This document shows positions 1 to 8,039 of a stretch of DNA of 57,207 nt, piece after piece. Location of the stretch: the NCBI RefSeq assembly GCF_022095675.1, contig NZ_JAHYSG010000082.1, forward strand, positions 1 to 57,207. Reading direction: 5' to 3'. A model generated the notes under the pieces. The model ran no database searches. It had not been told where the DNA came from and was given only the letters and a program-made list of their open reading frames with translations. Each line of letters begins with the position of its first letter. The stretch's first letter is position 1. Made by a program: the position numbers and the translations under genes. The DNA comes from Dactylosporangium sp. AC04546. GTDB lineage: Bacteria > Actinomycetota > Actinomycetes > Mycobacteriales > Micromonosporaceae.

Positions 1-847
1 GGGGTGGGGCGCCGAGGTCCGACGGGCGGTAGCCCTGCGGGTAGCCCGGATAGCTGCGGTTGCGCGGGTCGACGGCGAGCTGGGACCGGCGCCGCGCCGG
101 CATGAGGCGGACGAACCGGGCGCGGGTGCGCAGGCCCAGGCGGGCGGCGGTGGACAGCCAGGCCGGTGCCGGGGCCAGGCCGAACGCCTCGCGCATCGGG
201 GCGTCGATCATGGCTCGCACGCCCAGCCGGACCGCCGGGCGCAGCGGGGCCGGGAACCAGCCCGCGAACAGGCCGATCGTGTACTGGGCGATGCGGCGGT
301 TCGGCTCGCTGTACCGGAAATGCTCGGCCTCGTAGTCGAGCTTGAACCGGTGGTACTCGGCGAAGCCGTCCGGGATCTCGCGGATGCCCATCCGCCGGCC
401 GACCGCCCGGTAGAACTCGAAGGCGGCGATCCGTTCGTGGTCGGTGAGCCGGCGCCAGCCGTACCGCTCGATCCAGTCGATCGGATCATAGACGAACGTC
501 GACAGCACGTAGCGCATGTCGTCGTTGCCGATCGCGTAGCGGCCGTGGGCGCGGTTGATCACGCGGAGGGCCTCGCGGCCGCGCTCGGAGTCGTAGCCGT
601 GCGCGGCCAGCTCGGCCATGAGCAGCGCCGTGTCGTCGTAGCGGCGTTGTGGGCGGTCGCGGAACTCGCCGGTCGCGTCCAGCAGCGCCGAGATGCTCGG
701 CACGCAGTACGTGCGGAGCAGGGCCAGCTCGAGCGCCCGCTGGTAGTCCCAGGGGAACTCGTAGCCGGCCGAGATCCGGTAGATCTCCTCGTGATCGCGT
801 ACCGGGTCGAGCTCGAGGATCCGGCGAGTCCAGCGACCGCTGGTCAC
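1..847 (-). CDS. Oxygenase MpaB family (DUF2236) protein, 3' end outside window
   Basis: The 282 codons visible read as a DUF2236/MpaB-type protein, the superfamily that also contains the latex-clearing proteins encoded at 43.6-46.1 kb. The family uses haem to oxidise hydrophobic, often isoprenoid, substrates; the fungal founder MpaB acts on a farnesyl side chain. There is no Tat or Sec signal at the N-terminus, so unlike Lcp it should be cytoplasmic. I chose the GTG at 845-847, which overlaps the stop of the upstream LLM oxidoreductase by 4 nt and so implies translational coupling. The gene is last in a racemase-LLM-MpaB operon and its C-terminus is cut off by the window edge. Family is fairly sure; substrate is inference from context. 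Confidence 0.8.
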   Translation of the reverse strand, partial: MTSGRWTRRILELDPVRDHEEIYRISAGYEFPWDYQRALELALLRTYCVPSISALLDATGEFRDRPQRRYDDTALLMAELAAHGYDSERGREALRVINRAHGRYAIGNDDMRYVLSTFVYDPIDWIERYGWRRLTDHERIAAFEFYRAVGRRMGIREIPDGFAEYHRFKLDYEAEHFRYSEPNRRIAQYTIGLFAGWFPAPLRPAVRLGVRAMIDAPMREAFGLAPAPAWLSTAARLGLRTRARFVRLMPARRRSQLAVDPRNRSYPGYPQGYRPSDLGAPP

Positions 848-1869
848 ATCAGGGCCTTGACCGCGGCGAGCTGCCGCTGCGGGTCGGGCAGCAGCGGCGT
901 CACGGTGAGCGTCGTGACGCCGGCCGCCTTGAACGCCGCGATGCGGTCCTTCACGTAGGCCTCCGGACCGATGAGGCTGGACAGCTCCAGCAGCTCGTCG
1001 GGGACAGCGGCGGCCGCGGCCTCCTTCTGCCCGGACAGGTACAGGTCCTGGATCTTGTCGGCGGCCTCGCCGAAGCCGTAGCGGGTGACGACGTCGTGGT
1101 AGAAGTTGCGGCCGCGGGCGCCCATGCCGCCGACGTAGAGCGCGATCATCGGGCGGCTGAGCTCCCGCAGGTGGGTCACGTCGTCGCCGATCGCGAGCGG
1201 GCCGCCGGCGACGATGTCGAGCGGGCCCAGCGCGGGGTCGCGCTTGGCCGCGCCGGCCGCGAGGCCGTCGCCCCAGACGTCGGCGGCGCGCTCCGGGAGG
1301 TACAGGAAGGGAAGCCAGCCCTCGGCGAGCTCGGCCGTCATCGCCACGTTGCGGTCGCCCAGGGCGGCGACGTAGATCGGGATGCGGTCGCGGACCGGGT
1401 GGGTGAGCAGCTTCAGCGGCTTGCCGAGCCCGGTGCCCAGCTCGGGCGGCAGCGGCAGCCGGTAGGTGCCGTCGTGCACGAGCGGCTCGCGGCGCCAGGC
1501 CTGCCGGCAGATCTCGATGATCTCGCGGGTGCGGGCGAGCGGCTTGTCGTACGGCACGCCGTGCCAGCCCTCGACGACCTGCGGGCCGGACGCGCCGAGG
1601 CCGAGCATCGCGCGCCCGCCGGAGAGCGCGTCGAGGCCCGCCGCGGTCTGGGCGAGCAGCGCCGGGGTGCGCGAGTAGATGGGCAGGATCGCCGAGCCGA
1701 TCGCGATCCGCTCGGTGCGGGCCGCGAGGAACCCCATGATGGTCGGGGCGTCGAAGCCGTAGGCCTCGGCGACCCAGATCGCGTCGAGCCCGGCCGCCTC
1801 CCAGCCGGCGGCCTGTTCCGCGGCCGATCGGGGATCTCCGGCGTACTGCAGTTGGGTGGCGAGTCGCAT
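844..1869 (-). CDS. LLM class F420-dependent oxidoreductase
   Basis: This 341-residue protein has the luciferase-like monooxygenase TIM-barrel layout of actinobacterial F420-dependent reductases. Visible marks are an N-terminal LATQLQYAGDP strand, TERIAIGSAILPIYSRTPAL, and ALSGGRAMLGLGASGPQVVEG, with a helical C-terminal segment. The family typically transfers hydride between coenzyme F420 and a ketone, alcohol or enoyl substrate. The start lies 1 nt beyond the stop of the alpha-methylacyl-CoA racemase and its own stop overlaps the MpaB-like gene, so the three genes form one coupled operon. A role in reducing or oxidising branched isoprenoid acyl intermediates is inferred from the neighbours only. 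Confidence 0.88.
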   Translation of the reverse strand: MRLATQLQYAGDPRSAAEQAAGWEAAGLDAIWVAEAYGFDAPTIMGFLAARTERIAIGSAILPIYSRTPALLAQTAAGLDALSGGRAMLGLGASGPQVVEGWHGVPYDKPLARTREIIEICRQAWRREPLVHDGTYRLPLPPELGTGLGKPLKLLTHPVRDRIPIYVAALGDRNVAMTAELAEGWLPFLYLPERAADVWGDGLAAGAAKRDPALGPLDIVAGGPLAIGDDVTHLRELSRPMIALYVGGMGARGRNFYHDVVTRYGFGEAADKIQDLYLSGQKEAAAAAVPDELLELSSLIGPEAYVKDRIAAFKAAGVTTLTVTPLLPDPQRQLAAVKALM

Positions 1870-1870
1870 G

Positions 1871-3034
1871 TCAGCGGACCTCCATCGGGGTGGCGTCGTG
1901 GATCGCGGCCGAGGCGAGCAGGGCGTCGGCGTCCTCGACGCCCCAGTCGGCGAGGATCTGCCGGCTGTGCTGCCCGGGCAGCGGCGGCGGGGTGGTCAGC
2001 TCGGCCGGGGTGGCCGAGAAGCGGGGCGCCGGCGCCGGCTGGACCGCGCCGTGCCGCTCGACGAACGTGCCCCGGGCGGTGAGGTGCCCGTCGCGGGTGG
2101 CCTCGCCGGGGGTGAGCACCGGCGAGACGCAGGCGTCGCCGCCGGCGAAGTGCGCCGTCCACTCGTCGCGGGTGCGGGTGGCGAACCGCTCGGCGAACCG
2201 GCGGCGCAGCTCGGGCCAGCGGTCCCGCTCGAGCTGGCCGGGCAGGTCCGGGTCGGCGTCGAGGCCGAGGCGGCGCACCAGCTCGGCGTAGAACTGCGGC
2301 TCGAGCGCGCCGACGGCCATGTGCCGGGCGTCCGCGGTCTCGTAGACGGCGTAGAACGGGGCGCCGCCGTCGAGCAGGTTCGCTCCCCGCCGGTCCTGCC
2401 ACAGCCCGCTCGAGCGCATGGCGTGGAGCATCGTGGTGAGGTGGGCGGTCCCGTCGACGATCGCGGCGTCGACGACCTGCCCGCGGCCGGTCTGCTCGGC
2501 CTCGCGCAGCGCGGCGAGGATCCCGACGACGAGGTACAGCGAGCCGCCCCCGAAGTCGCCGATCAGGTTCACCGGGATCTGCGGCGGCCCGCCGGCCGGG
2601 CCGATCGGGTCGAGCGCACCGGCGATCGCGATGTAGTCGACGTCGTGCCCGGCCGTGCTGGCGAGCGGACCCTCCTGGCCCCAGCCGGTCATCCGGCCGT
2701 AGACGAGCCTGGGGTTGCGGGCCAGGACCGCGTCCGGGCCGACGCCGAGCCGCTCGGCGACACCGGGGCGCCAGCCCTCCGTGAGGACGTGGGCCCGGGC
2801 GGCGAGGCCGAGCACGGTCTGGACGCCGGCGGGCTGCTTGAGGTCGACGGCGATCGAGCGCTTGCCGCGGTTGAGCAGGTCTCCGGAGGGTTCGGCGCCG
2901 ACCGGTGAGGCGGCGCCGATCCGGTCGACCCGGACCACGTCCGCGCCGAGGTCGGCGAGCAGCATCGCGGCGAACGGGCCCGGACCGATGCCGGCCAACT
3001 CGACGACGCGCAGCCCGTGCAGCGGGCCAGCCAT
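1871..3034 (-). CDS. Alpha-methylacyl-CoA racemase (CaiB/BaiF family)
   Basis: This 387-residue class III CoA-transferase-fold protein carries the racemase signature rather than a transferase one. GHDVDY contains His130 and LIGDFGGGS contains Asp160, matching the His126/Asp156 acid-base pair known from the mycobacterial MCR enzyme. Such enzymes interconvert R- and S-2-methylacyl-CoA so that methyl-branched chains can enter beta-oxidation. That is required for oligo-isoprenoid acids, and a racemase of this type is known in rubber-degrading Gordonia. The ATG at 3032-3034 is preceded by an AGGAG ribosome site. The gene is transcribed divergently from the GntR regulator, with the shared TTTGATA operator at 3073-3087 between them. 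Confidence 0.9.
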   Translation of the reverse strand: MAGPLHGLRVVELAGIGPGPFAAMLLADLGADVVRVDRIGAASPVGAEPSGDLLNRGKRSIAVDLKQPAGVQTVLGLAARAHVLTEGWRPGVAERLGVGPDAVLARNPRLVYGRMTGWGQEGPLASTAGHDVDYIAIAGALDPIGPAGGPPQIPVNLIGDFGGGSLYLVVGILAALREAEQTGRGQVVDAAIVDGTAHLTTMLHAMRSSGLWQDRRGANLLDGGAPFYAVYETADARHMAVGALEPQFYAELVRRLGLDADPDLPGQLERDRWPELRRRFAERFATRTRDEWTAHFAGGDACVSPVLTPGEATRDGHLTARGTFVERHGAVQPAPAPRFSATPAELTTPPPLPGQHSRQILADWGVEDADALLASAAIHDATPMEVR

Positions 3035-3072
3035 GCGTTCTCCTCTCACGGGCGACATCCGGCGCCCGATAG

Positions 3073-3087
3073 TTTGATATTTGATAT
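3073..3087. promoter_or_regulatory. TTTGATA direct-repeat operator, copy 1
   Basis: The sequence TTTGATATTTGATAT is a head-to-tail pair of TTTGATA and contains the palindrome ATAT-N3-ATAT. It is a low-GC island in very high-GC DNA, inside the divergent promoter of the racemase operon and the GntR gene. A TATAGT hexamer at 3085-3090 could be the -10 box for the GntR gene, so a bound protein would block it. Near-identical copies lie at 5242-5261 and 39607-39626. The adjacent GntR protein is the obvious candidate binder, by inference. Confidence 0.75.
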
Positions 3088-3114
3088 AGTAGGCCGCTTT
3101 CGGGAGGAGACACC

Positions 3115-3777
3115 ATGGCCGTCGAGCGGCCGCAGCTGTCCGACGAGGTGGTCGCACACCTGCGGGACCGGATCATGTCGGGCGACCTGCGCCCGGGTGA
3201 GCGGATCCGGCTGGAGGACGTCGCCGACCAGCTCGGGGTGAGCATCACCCCGGTGCGGGAGGCGCTGCTGACCCTGCGCGGCTTCGACATGGTCGAGCTC
3301 CAGCCGCGCCGGGGGTACGTGGTGGCTCCGTTGTCCCGGCAGGACATCGTCGACGTCTTCCAGCTCCAGGCGCACATCGCCGGGGAGCTGGCCGCGCGCG
3401 TCGCCCAGCGGGTGACGGCGGCCGAGCTGACCGAGCTGACCGGGGCGCACCGGGCGATCCAGCGGGCCGCGCAGGCCCGGCGGGTCGACGTCGCCGAGCT
3501 GGAGCAGCTGGAGTTCGAGTTCCACCGGGCCGGCAACCGGGTGGCCGGCGCGCGGAAGCTGTCGTGGCTGCTGCACTGGGCCACGCGGTACACGCCGGCG
3601 CGGTTCCTCGCCTCGGACCCGAGCTGGCGCGAGGGCATGCTCACCGACCACGAGGCGGTGCTGGCGGCGCTCGCGTCGCACGACGCGGGCGCCGCCCAGG
3701 CGGCGATGGCGCGGCACTTCACGGACGGCGCGGACCGCCTCGTGAAGCACCTCGACGACCTCGGTATCTGGGCCTGA
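3115..3777 (+). CDS. GntR family regulator (FadR/FCD subfamily)
   Basis: The 220-residue protein begins with a winged helix-turn-helix (about residues 8-72) that includes GVSITPVREALLTLRG and the wing PRRGYVVAPLS. A helical ligand-binding FCD-type domain follows, with the usual His-containing segments EFHRAGN near 140 and MARHFTDG near 200. FCD regulators generally repress and are released by carboxylic acids or acyl-CoAs. The ATG at 3115 has GGGAGGAG 5 to 12 nt upstream. It is divergent to the racemase operon, with the TTTGATA operator between. It probably represses itself, the racemase operon, the ALDH/ACAD pair and the distant ACAD at 39.6 kb. Confidence 0.9.
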   Translation: MAVERPQLSDEVVAHLRDRIMSGDLRPGERIRLEDVADQLGVSITPVREALLTLRGFDMVELQPRRGYVVAPLSRQDIVDVFQLQAHIAGELAARVAQRVTAAELTELTGAHRAIQRAAQARRVDVAELEQLEFEFHRAGNRVAGARKLSWLLHWATRYTPARFLASDPSWREGMLTDHEAVLAALASHDAGAAQAAMARHFTDGADRLVKHLDDLGIWA

Positions 3778-3785
3778 CCCCGCCG

Positions 3786-5228
3786 TCATCCGCGGGCGTG
3801 CCGCAGGTGGAACAGCTTCGCCGCGCGCTGCAGCGCGGCCGGTGAGCGGTCGAGGCGCAGCAGGTCGATCGGCGCGGTGAAGCGCTGCCGGGTCACCGAC
3901 TTCGGCCGGGAGAACTCGCGCAGGCCGTCGGCGCCGTGGATGCGGCCGAACCCGGAGTCGCCGACCCCGCCGAAGGGCAGCGCCGGGACCGCGGCGAAGC
4001 CGAGCACCGCGTTCACCGAGACCGCGCCGGCCCGCAGCCGGCTCGCGAGCTCGACCGCCGTGCGCCGGCTGCCGGTGAAGACCGACGCGGCCAGCCCGTA
4101 GCGGGAGGCGTTGGCCCGCTCGACCGCCTCGTCGAGGTCGCGGACCGGGTTCACCACGACCGTCGGGCCGAACGTCTCCTCGGTCACGGCCAGGCTGTCC
4201 TCCGGCACCTCGGCCAGCACCACCGGGTCGACGAACGGCGGGCGGACCGAGCCGGGACCGCCGACGACCGCCCGGCCGCCCTTGGCGATGGCGTCGTCGA
4301 TGTGGGCGGCGACGATCGCCGCCTGGGTGGGCGTGGTCATCCGGCCGTACCGCGCGTCGGGCTCCTCGCCGGGCGTGGTCCCGCGGGCGAGCTCGCCGAG
4401 CTTGGCCAGGAACGGCTCGTAGGCCGAGCGCTCGACGTACACCCGCTCGACACCCGCGCAGGTCTGCCCGGCGTTGCCGAACCCGCCGAAGGCGGCGGCC
4501 CGGGCGGCCGCGTCGAGGTCCGCGTCGGCCGCGACGATGAGCGCGTCCTTGCCGCCGGCCTCGACCACGACCGGGGTGAGCGTCTCGGCGCAGGCGGCCA
4601 TCACCTTGCGGCCGGTCGCGGTGGAGCCGGTGAACGCCAGCTTGTCGACGCCGGCCCGGCACAGCGCCGCGCCCACCTCGCCGCCGCCGGTGACCGCCTG
4701 GAACACGGCCGGGCCGTGCTCATGAGGGACGGCCTCGGCCCACGCGGCGGCCAGCCAGCGGCCGACGCCGGGGGTGTGCTCGCTCGGCTTGAACACCACC
4801 GCGTTGCCGGCGGCGAGCGCGTACGAGATCGATCCGAGCGGCGTGTACACCGGGTAGTTCCACGGCCCGATCACGCCGACGACGCCGAGCGGCTCGTAGC
4901 CGACGCTGGCCGCGTGGTTGGCGGCGAGCAGGCCCGAGGGCACCTTCCGGCGGCGCAGCACGCGCCGGGCGTTGCGGGCGGCCCAGTCGAGGTGCTCGAC
5001 GGCGAGCATCACCTCGAGCACGGCGTCGCCGTGCGGCTTGCCGGTCTCGTCGCGGATCTGGTCGGCGAGCTGCTCGATGCGGGCGGCGAGCGTGCGCTTC
5101 CAGGCGAGCAGGGCACGGCGGCGGCCGTCCCAGCCCTGCCCGGCCCACCAGGCGGCGGCCGCGCGCGCCCGCGCCACCGCGTCGGTGACGGTCGTTTCGA
5201 CGGCGACTTGCGCGGTCTGCGTTGCCAT
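3786..5228 (-). CDS. NAD(P)-dependent aldehyde dehydrogenase
   Basis: This 480-residue protein is a full-length aldehyde dehydrogenase. The oxyanion Asn124 sits in GPWNYP, the general base Glu223 in VVEAGGKD, and the nucleophile Cys257 in GNAGQTCAG. The reaction is aldehyde to carboxylic acid with NAD(P)+. The ATG at 5226-5228 follows AGAGGAG. It converges with the GntR gene (8 nt apart) and diverges from an acyl-CoA dehydrogenase across an operator copy (5242-5261), so it belongs to the same regulon. In an isoprenoid pathway it would oxidise aldehyde intermediates inside the cell, complementing the exported OxiAB pair. The exact substrate cannot be read from the sequence. Confidence 0.92.
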   Translation of the reverse strand: MATQTAQVAVETTVTDAVARARAAAAWWAGQGWDGRRRALLAWKRTLAARIEQLADQIRDETGKPHGDAVLEVMLAVEHLDWAARNARRVLRRRKVPSGLLAANHAASVGYEPLGVVGVIGPWNYPVYTPLGSISYALAAGNAVVFKPSEHTPGVGRWLAAAWAEAVPHEHGPAVFQAVTGGGEVGAALCRAGVDKLAFTGSTATGRKVMAACAETLTPVVVEAGGKDALIVAADADLDAAARAAAFGGFGNAGQTCAGVERVYVERSAYEPFLAKLGELARGTTPGEEPDARYGRMTTPTQAAIVAAHIDDAIAKGGRAVVGGPGSVRPPFVDPVVLAEVPEDSLAVTEETFGPTVVVNPVRDLDEAVERANASRYGLAASVFTGSRRTAVELASRLRAGAVSVNAVLGFAAVPALPFGGVGDSGFGRIHGADGLREFSRPKSVTRQRFTAPIDLLRLDRSPAALQRAAKLFHLRHARG

Positions 5229-5241
5229 GGCGGACTCCTCT

Positions 5242-5261
5242 GCGGATTTGATATTTGATAT
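5242..5261. promoter_or_regulatory. TTTGATA direct-repeat operator, copy 2
   Basis: This divergent promoter between the aldehyde dehydrogenase and the acyl-CoA dehydrogenase contains GCGGA followed by TTTGATATTTGATAT. The first 19 bases (5242-5260) are identical, in reverse complement, to 39608-39626 in front of the second acyl-CoA dehydrogenase. The TTTGATATTTGATAT core is also identical to copy 1 at 3073-3087. The site is 14-19 nt upstream of the aldehyde dehydrogenase start and about 40 nt upstream of the acyl-CoA dehydrogenase start, which suits repression of both. Confidence 0.78.
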
Positions 5262-5299
5262 GCTACGTTCGCTGTCAATCCCCAGGCAGGAGTGGCATC

Positions 5300-6439
5300 A
5301 TGCTGGATCTCACCGACGAGCAACGCGCGTTCGTCTCCGCCGTCACCGACTTCTGCCGCCGTGAGGCGGGCACCCGCCAGCAGCGCGACGCGCTGACCGG
5401 CGGCGGCCGTGAGGCGCACAGCCCGGAGCTCTACCGCAAGCTCGCCGACCTCGGCTGGCTCGGCGTGTCCATCCCCGAGGAGTACGGCGGTGCCGGCGGC
5501 GGCATGGTCGACACCTGCCTGTTCCTGGAGACGACCGCCCGCGGCATGGCCCCGATCGGCGGCTTCACGACGTCGATCATCGTCGCCGGGGCCTACGAGC
5601 GGTTCGGCTCGGCCGAGCAGCGCAAGACCGTGCTCGGCGGGGTGGCCGCCGGCCGGATCGAGTCGATCGCCATGTCCGAGCCGGAGGCCGGCTCCGACGT
5701 GGCGAGCCTGGCCTGCCGGGCCGAGCGCCGCGACGACGGCTGGGTCGTCAACGGGCAGAAGACCTGGTGCTCCAACGCCCACCTGGCCGACGGCATCCTG
5801 CTGGTCGCCCGCACCTCCGGCGCGCCCGGCGAGCACGCCGGCATGACGATGTTCCAGGTCCCGGCCGACGCCCCGGGCCTGCGGATCAGCGGCATCGAGA
5901 CGATGGGCGGCCGGGAGGTCAACGACCTCTACTTCACCGACTGCCACCTGCCGGCCGACGCCGTGGTCGGCACCGTCGACCAGGGCTGGAAGCAGCTGAT
6001 GGCCGGGCTCAACGTCGAGCGGCTGATCCTGGCGGCAATCATGCTCGGCACCGCGCAGCGCGCCTTCGACGACGTGCTGGACTACATCAAGCAGCGCCGC
6101 CAGTTCGGCCGCCCGATCGGCAGCTTCCAGGTGCTGCGCCACCGCATGGCCGACCTGGCGACCGAGATCGAGTGCAGCCGCCTGCTGGTGTACCGCACGG
6201 CCGAGCTCGTCGACCGCGACCCGGCCACGGTGCTGCCCCGCGAGACGTCGATGGTGAAGCTCAAGGCCACCGAGACGGCCCGCCGGATGGCGCTCGACGG
6301 CATGCAGATGATGGGCGGCTACGGCTACGCCACGGAGTACGACATGGAGCGCCTGGTCCGCTCGACGGTGGTCTCCACGGTGTACGGCGGGACGAGCGAG
6401 ATCCAGCGCGAGATCATCGGCAAGACCTACGGCCTCTGA
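5300..6439 (+). CDS. Acyl-CoA dehydrogenase (LCAD/IVD-like)
   Basis: This 379-residue flavoprotein catalyses FAD-dependent alpha,beta-desaturation of an acyl-CoA. It shows AMSEPEAGSDVASL (FAD/substrate loop), KTWCSNA, RPIGSFQ and the C-terminal YGGTSEIQ. The Gly in YGGT, where MCAD-type enzymes carry the catalytic Glu, together with a Glu at residue 240 in NVERL, places it with the long-chain/isovaleryl type in which the base sits in that helix. That type accepts branched chains. The ATG at 5300 has GGCAGGAG upstream; an in-frame upstream extension lacks a ribosome site. It lies under operator copy 2 and is probably derepressed with the racemase operon. Confidence 0.92.
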   Translation: MLDLTDEQRAFVSAVTDFCRREAGTRQQRDALTGGGREAHSPELYRKLADLGWLGVSIPEEYGGAGGGMVDTCLFLETTARGMAPIGGFTTSIIVAGAYERFGSAEQRKTVLGGVAAGRIESIAMSEPEAGSDVASLACRAERRDDGWVVNGQKTWCSNAHLADGILLVARTSGAPGEHAGMTMFQVPADAPGLRISGIETMGGREVNDLYFTDCHLPADAVVGTVDQGWKQLMAGLNVERLILAAIMLGTAQRAFDDVLDYIKQRRQFGRPIGSFQVLRHRMADLATEIECSRLLVYRTAELVDRDPATVLPRETSMVKLKATETARRMALDGMQMMGGYGYATEYDMERLVRSTVVSTVYGGTSEIQREIIGKTYGL

Positions 6440-6522
6440 GTTCGGGCCGCACGGCTGAACCACACCTGGCGGCGGGCTGCCTATCGTGCTCGGGTTGCCC
6501 GTCCCGCCTGGAGGTCGCACCC

Positions 6523-7185
6523 GTGTCCCGGCTCGCCCGCGCCCTGCTCGTCACCACGCTCACGGTCGCCGGCGCGGCGGCGTGCGGCCCGTCCGATTCC
6601 CCCGGGGCCGACGCCCCCGCGGCCGCAACCACGAGCAGCGCCCCCGCGCCGCCGGACCGGTTGCCGAGCATCACCGACGCCGACTCCGTCGAACGGGTCA
6701 TGCGTGAGCTCATCGGGCTCGCCGCCCGGCACGCCGTCGGCGCGCCCGAGGACGACCGCCACCCGGACGTCTCGGTCACCTCGGCGTCGGCCTGCGGTGT
6801 GAAGGTCAAGGCCGCCGTCTGCCCGCCGACCGGCGCGGACGCCAAGGTCACCGTCGTGCTCAACCCCGGGCTGACGTGGCAGCAGTACCGCCAGCCGGTC
6901 GGCCACGGCGGCGGCGACGAGGTGGTGCAGAACAGCGTCCTGGGCGCGTACGCGCAGTATCTCGCCTACCGCGACATCCAGCGCACCGACCCGGCCCTGC
7001 TGGACCTCTCGATGAACGACGACGCCGGGACCGCCCGCGTCGCCCAGATCATGATGTGCAAGAACGGCGAGGTCTTCGGCGGCCTGCGCACCGCCATGCC
7101 GCCGGAGCTGGCCAGGACGTGGCAGGCGAACGCGAACGGCAAGCAGGGCGCGTACTTCACCAAGGGCACCACGGGCGGCTGCTGA
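6523..7185 (+). CDS. Putative secreted lipoprotein of unknown function
   Basis: This 220-residue protein begins at a GTG with GGAG about 9 nt upstream. A short positive start (VSRLARALL) and a hydrophobic stretch end at TVAGAAAC. The Cys would be the lipidated residue, though the lipobox is weak. A Ser/Ala/Pro-rich linker follows, then a folded domain of about 170 residues with two CGVKVKAAVC-like cysteines and a C-terminal TTGGC. I do not recognise the domain. It follows the acyl-CoA dehydrogenase by 83 nt and may be transcribed with it. No function is proposed. Confidence 0.75.
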   Translation: MSRLARALLVTTLTVAGAAACGPSDSPGADAPAAATTSSAPAPPDRLPSITDADSVERVMRELIGLAARHAVGAPEDDRHPDVSVTSASACGVKVKAAVCPPTGADAKVTVVLNPGLTWQQYRQPVGHGGGDEVVQNSVLGAYAQYLAYRDIQRTDPALLDLSMNDDAGTARVAQIMMCKNGEVFGGLRTAMPPELARTWQANANGKQGAYFTKGTTGGC

Positions 7186-7191
7186 CGCCCG

Positions 7192-7341
7192 TCACCCCGA
7201 GGGGCGACGCTCGGCGACGACCTGGACGAACACGGTCAGCCCGAACAGCACCCAGAACTCGGCCTCCCGGCGCAGCAGCAGCGCCACGAGGGCGAGCAGG
7301 AAGAGCGCGACCATGGCCACGACGTGCACCGCTTCGGGCAT
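7192..7341 (-). CDS. Small two-helix membrane protein (hypothetical)
   Basis: A 49-residue open frame starts MPEAVHVVAMVALFLLALVA and then has a second hydrophobic run, EFWVLFGLTVFVQVVA, between Arg/Glu-rich ends. It would form two short membrane helices. An AGGAG lies 13 nt upstream of this ATG, which is long, and an in-frame ATG at 7377 would add 12 residues. The gene is convergent with the lipoprotein and divergent from the TetR gene at 7433. It may be a spurious frame, but the clean hydrophobic pattern favours a real peptide. Confidence 0.4.
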   Translation of the reverse strand: MPEAVHVVAMVALFLLALVALLLRREAEFWVLFGLTVFVQVVAERRPSG

Positions 7342-7408
7342 CCATGCGACGGTACTCCTGGCTAAACCGATCGGCAAGATAGGTAATAGCTCCGAATAAA
7401 CATTTCCC

Positions 7409-7420
7409 TAGCGACCGCTA
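7409..7420. promoter_or_regulatory. Palindromic operator before TetR gene
   Basis: TAGCGACCGCTA is a perfect inverted repeat (TAGCG-N2-CGCTA) ending 12 nt before the GTG start of the TetR-type gene and overlapping a TATATC stretch that could be its -10 box. This placement is typical of an autoregulatory TetR operator. The flanking region (7378-7432) is unusually AT-rich. Confidence 0.55.
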
Positions 7421-7432
7421 TATCATCGGCCC

Positions 7433-8032
7433 GTGACTTCGCGACGCGGGCGCCCCCGCCAGTTCGACCGGGACGACGCCCTGCGCACGGCCGTCATGCT
7501 CTTCTGGGAGCGCGGCTACGAGGCCACGTCGATCAACGACCTGTCCGAGGCGATGGGCATCGGCGTGCCGAGCCTGTACGCGGCGTTCGGCAGCAAGCGG
7601 GAGCTGTTCGACGAGGTCGTGGCCGAGTACACGCGGCAGTACCGCGCGTTCATGCAGACGGCGATCGCCGAGGAGCCGACCCTGACCGCGGGCGTGCGCC
7701 GCCTGCTGCACGAGGCCGCCGCGGCCGTCACGAGGCCCGGCCTGCCGCGCGGCTGCCTGGTCATCAGCGCCGCGACGAACACCACCTCGCCGGAGGTGGA
7801 GGAGGGCCTGCGCAAGCTGCGCACGGACGGGGTGGAGGTCCTGGAGTCGCTGATCCGCCGCGCGGTGGCCGCCGGTGAGCTCCCGCCGGGCACCGACGCG
7901 AGCGGCCTGGCCCACTACGTCTGCGCCACGCTGCAGGGCATCGCCCAGCAGGCCCGCGACGGCGCCGACCGCGGGACCCTGGAGACGATCGCCGCGCTGG
8001 CCATGCACGCCTGGCCCGCACCCACGCGCTGA
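7433..8032 (+). CDS. TetR/AcrR family transcriptional regulator
   Basis: The 199-residue protein has an N-terminal TetR helix-turn-helix (about residues 8-55: GRPRQFDRDDALRTAVMLFW, then MGIGVPSLYAAFGSKRELF) and an all-helical C-terminal ligand domain with GLPRGCLVISAATN. That sequence is characteristic of the YxaF/LmrA-like subgroup that often controls oxidoreductase or efflux genes. It starts at GTG 7433. A palindrome at 7409-7420 suggests autoregulation. No obvious adjacent target besides the small membrane ORF is seen; it converges with the LysR gene. Confidence 0.88.
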   Translation: MTSRRGRPRQFDRDDALRTAVMLFWERGYEATSINDLSEAMGIGVPSLYAAFGSKRELFDEVVAEYTRQYRAFMQTAIAEEPTLTAGVRRLLHEAAAAVTRPGLPRGCLVISAATNTTSPEVEEGLRKLRTDGVEVLESLIRRAVAAGELPPGTDASGLAHYVCATLQGIAQQARDGADRGTLETIAALAMHAWPAPTR

Positions 8033-8039
8033 CCCGGCG

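Noticed and set aside
1..847. MpaB-like gene considered as a third exported Lcp
   Set aside because: It has no Tat signal, and its sequence follows the MpaB branch rather than the two Lcp proteins, although the superfamily is the same.
3073..3087. TTTGATA repeat considered as only a -10/-35 promoter element
   Set aside because: Spacing to TATAGT does not give a proper -35 and the same extended sequence recurs in both orientations relative to genes, which fits an operator better.
7157..7345. 62-codon leftward frame overlapping the lipoprotein gene, with a well-spaced AGGAG
   Set aside because: The product is Arg/Pro-rich and overlaps the conserved end of the lipoprotein gene; the alternative hydrophobic frame at 7192-7341 is more protein-like.
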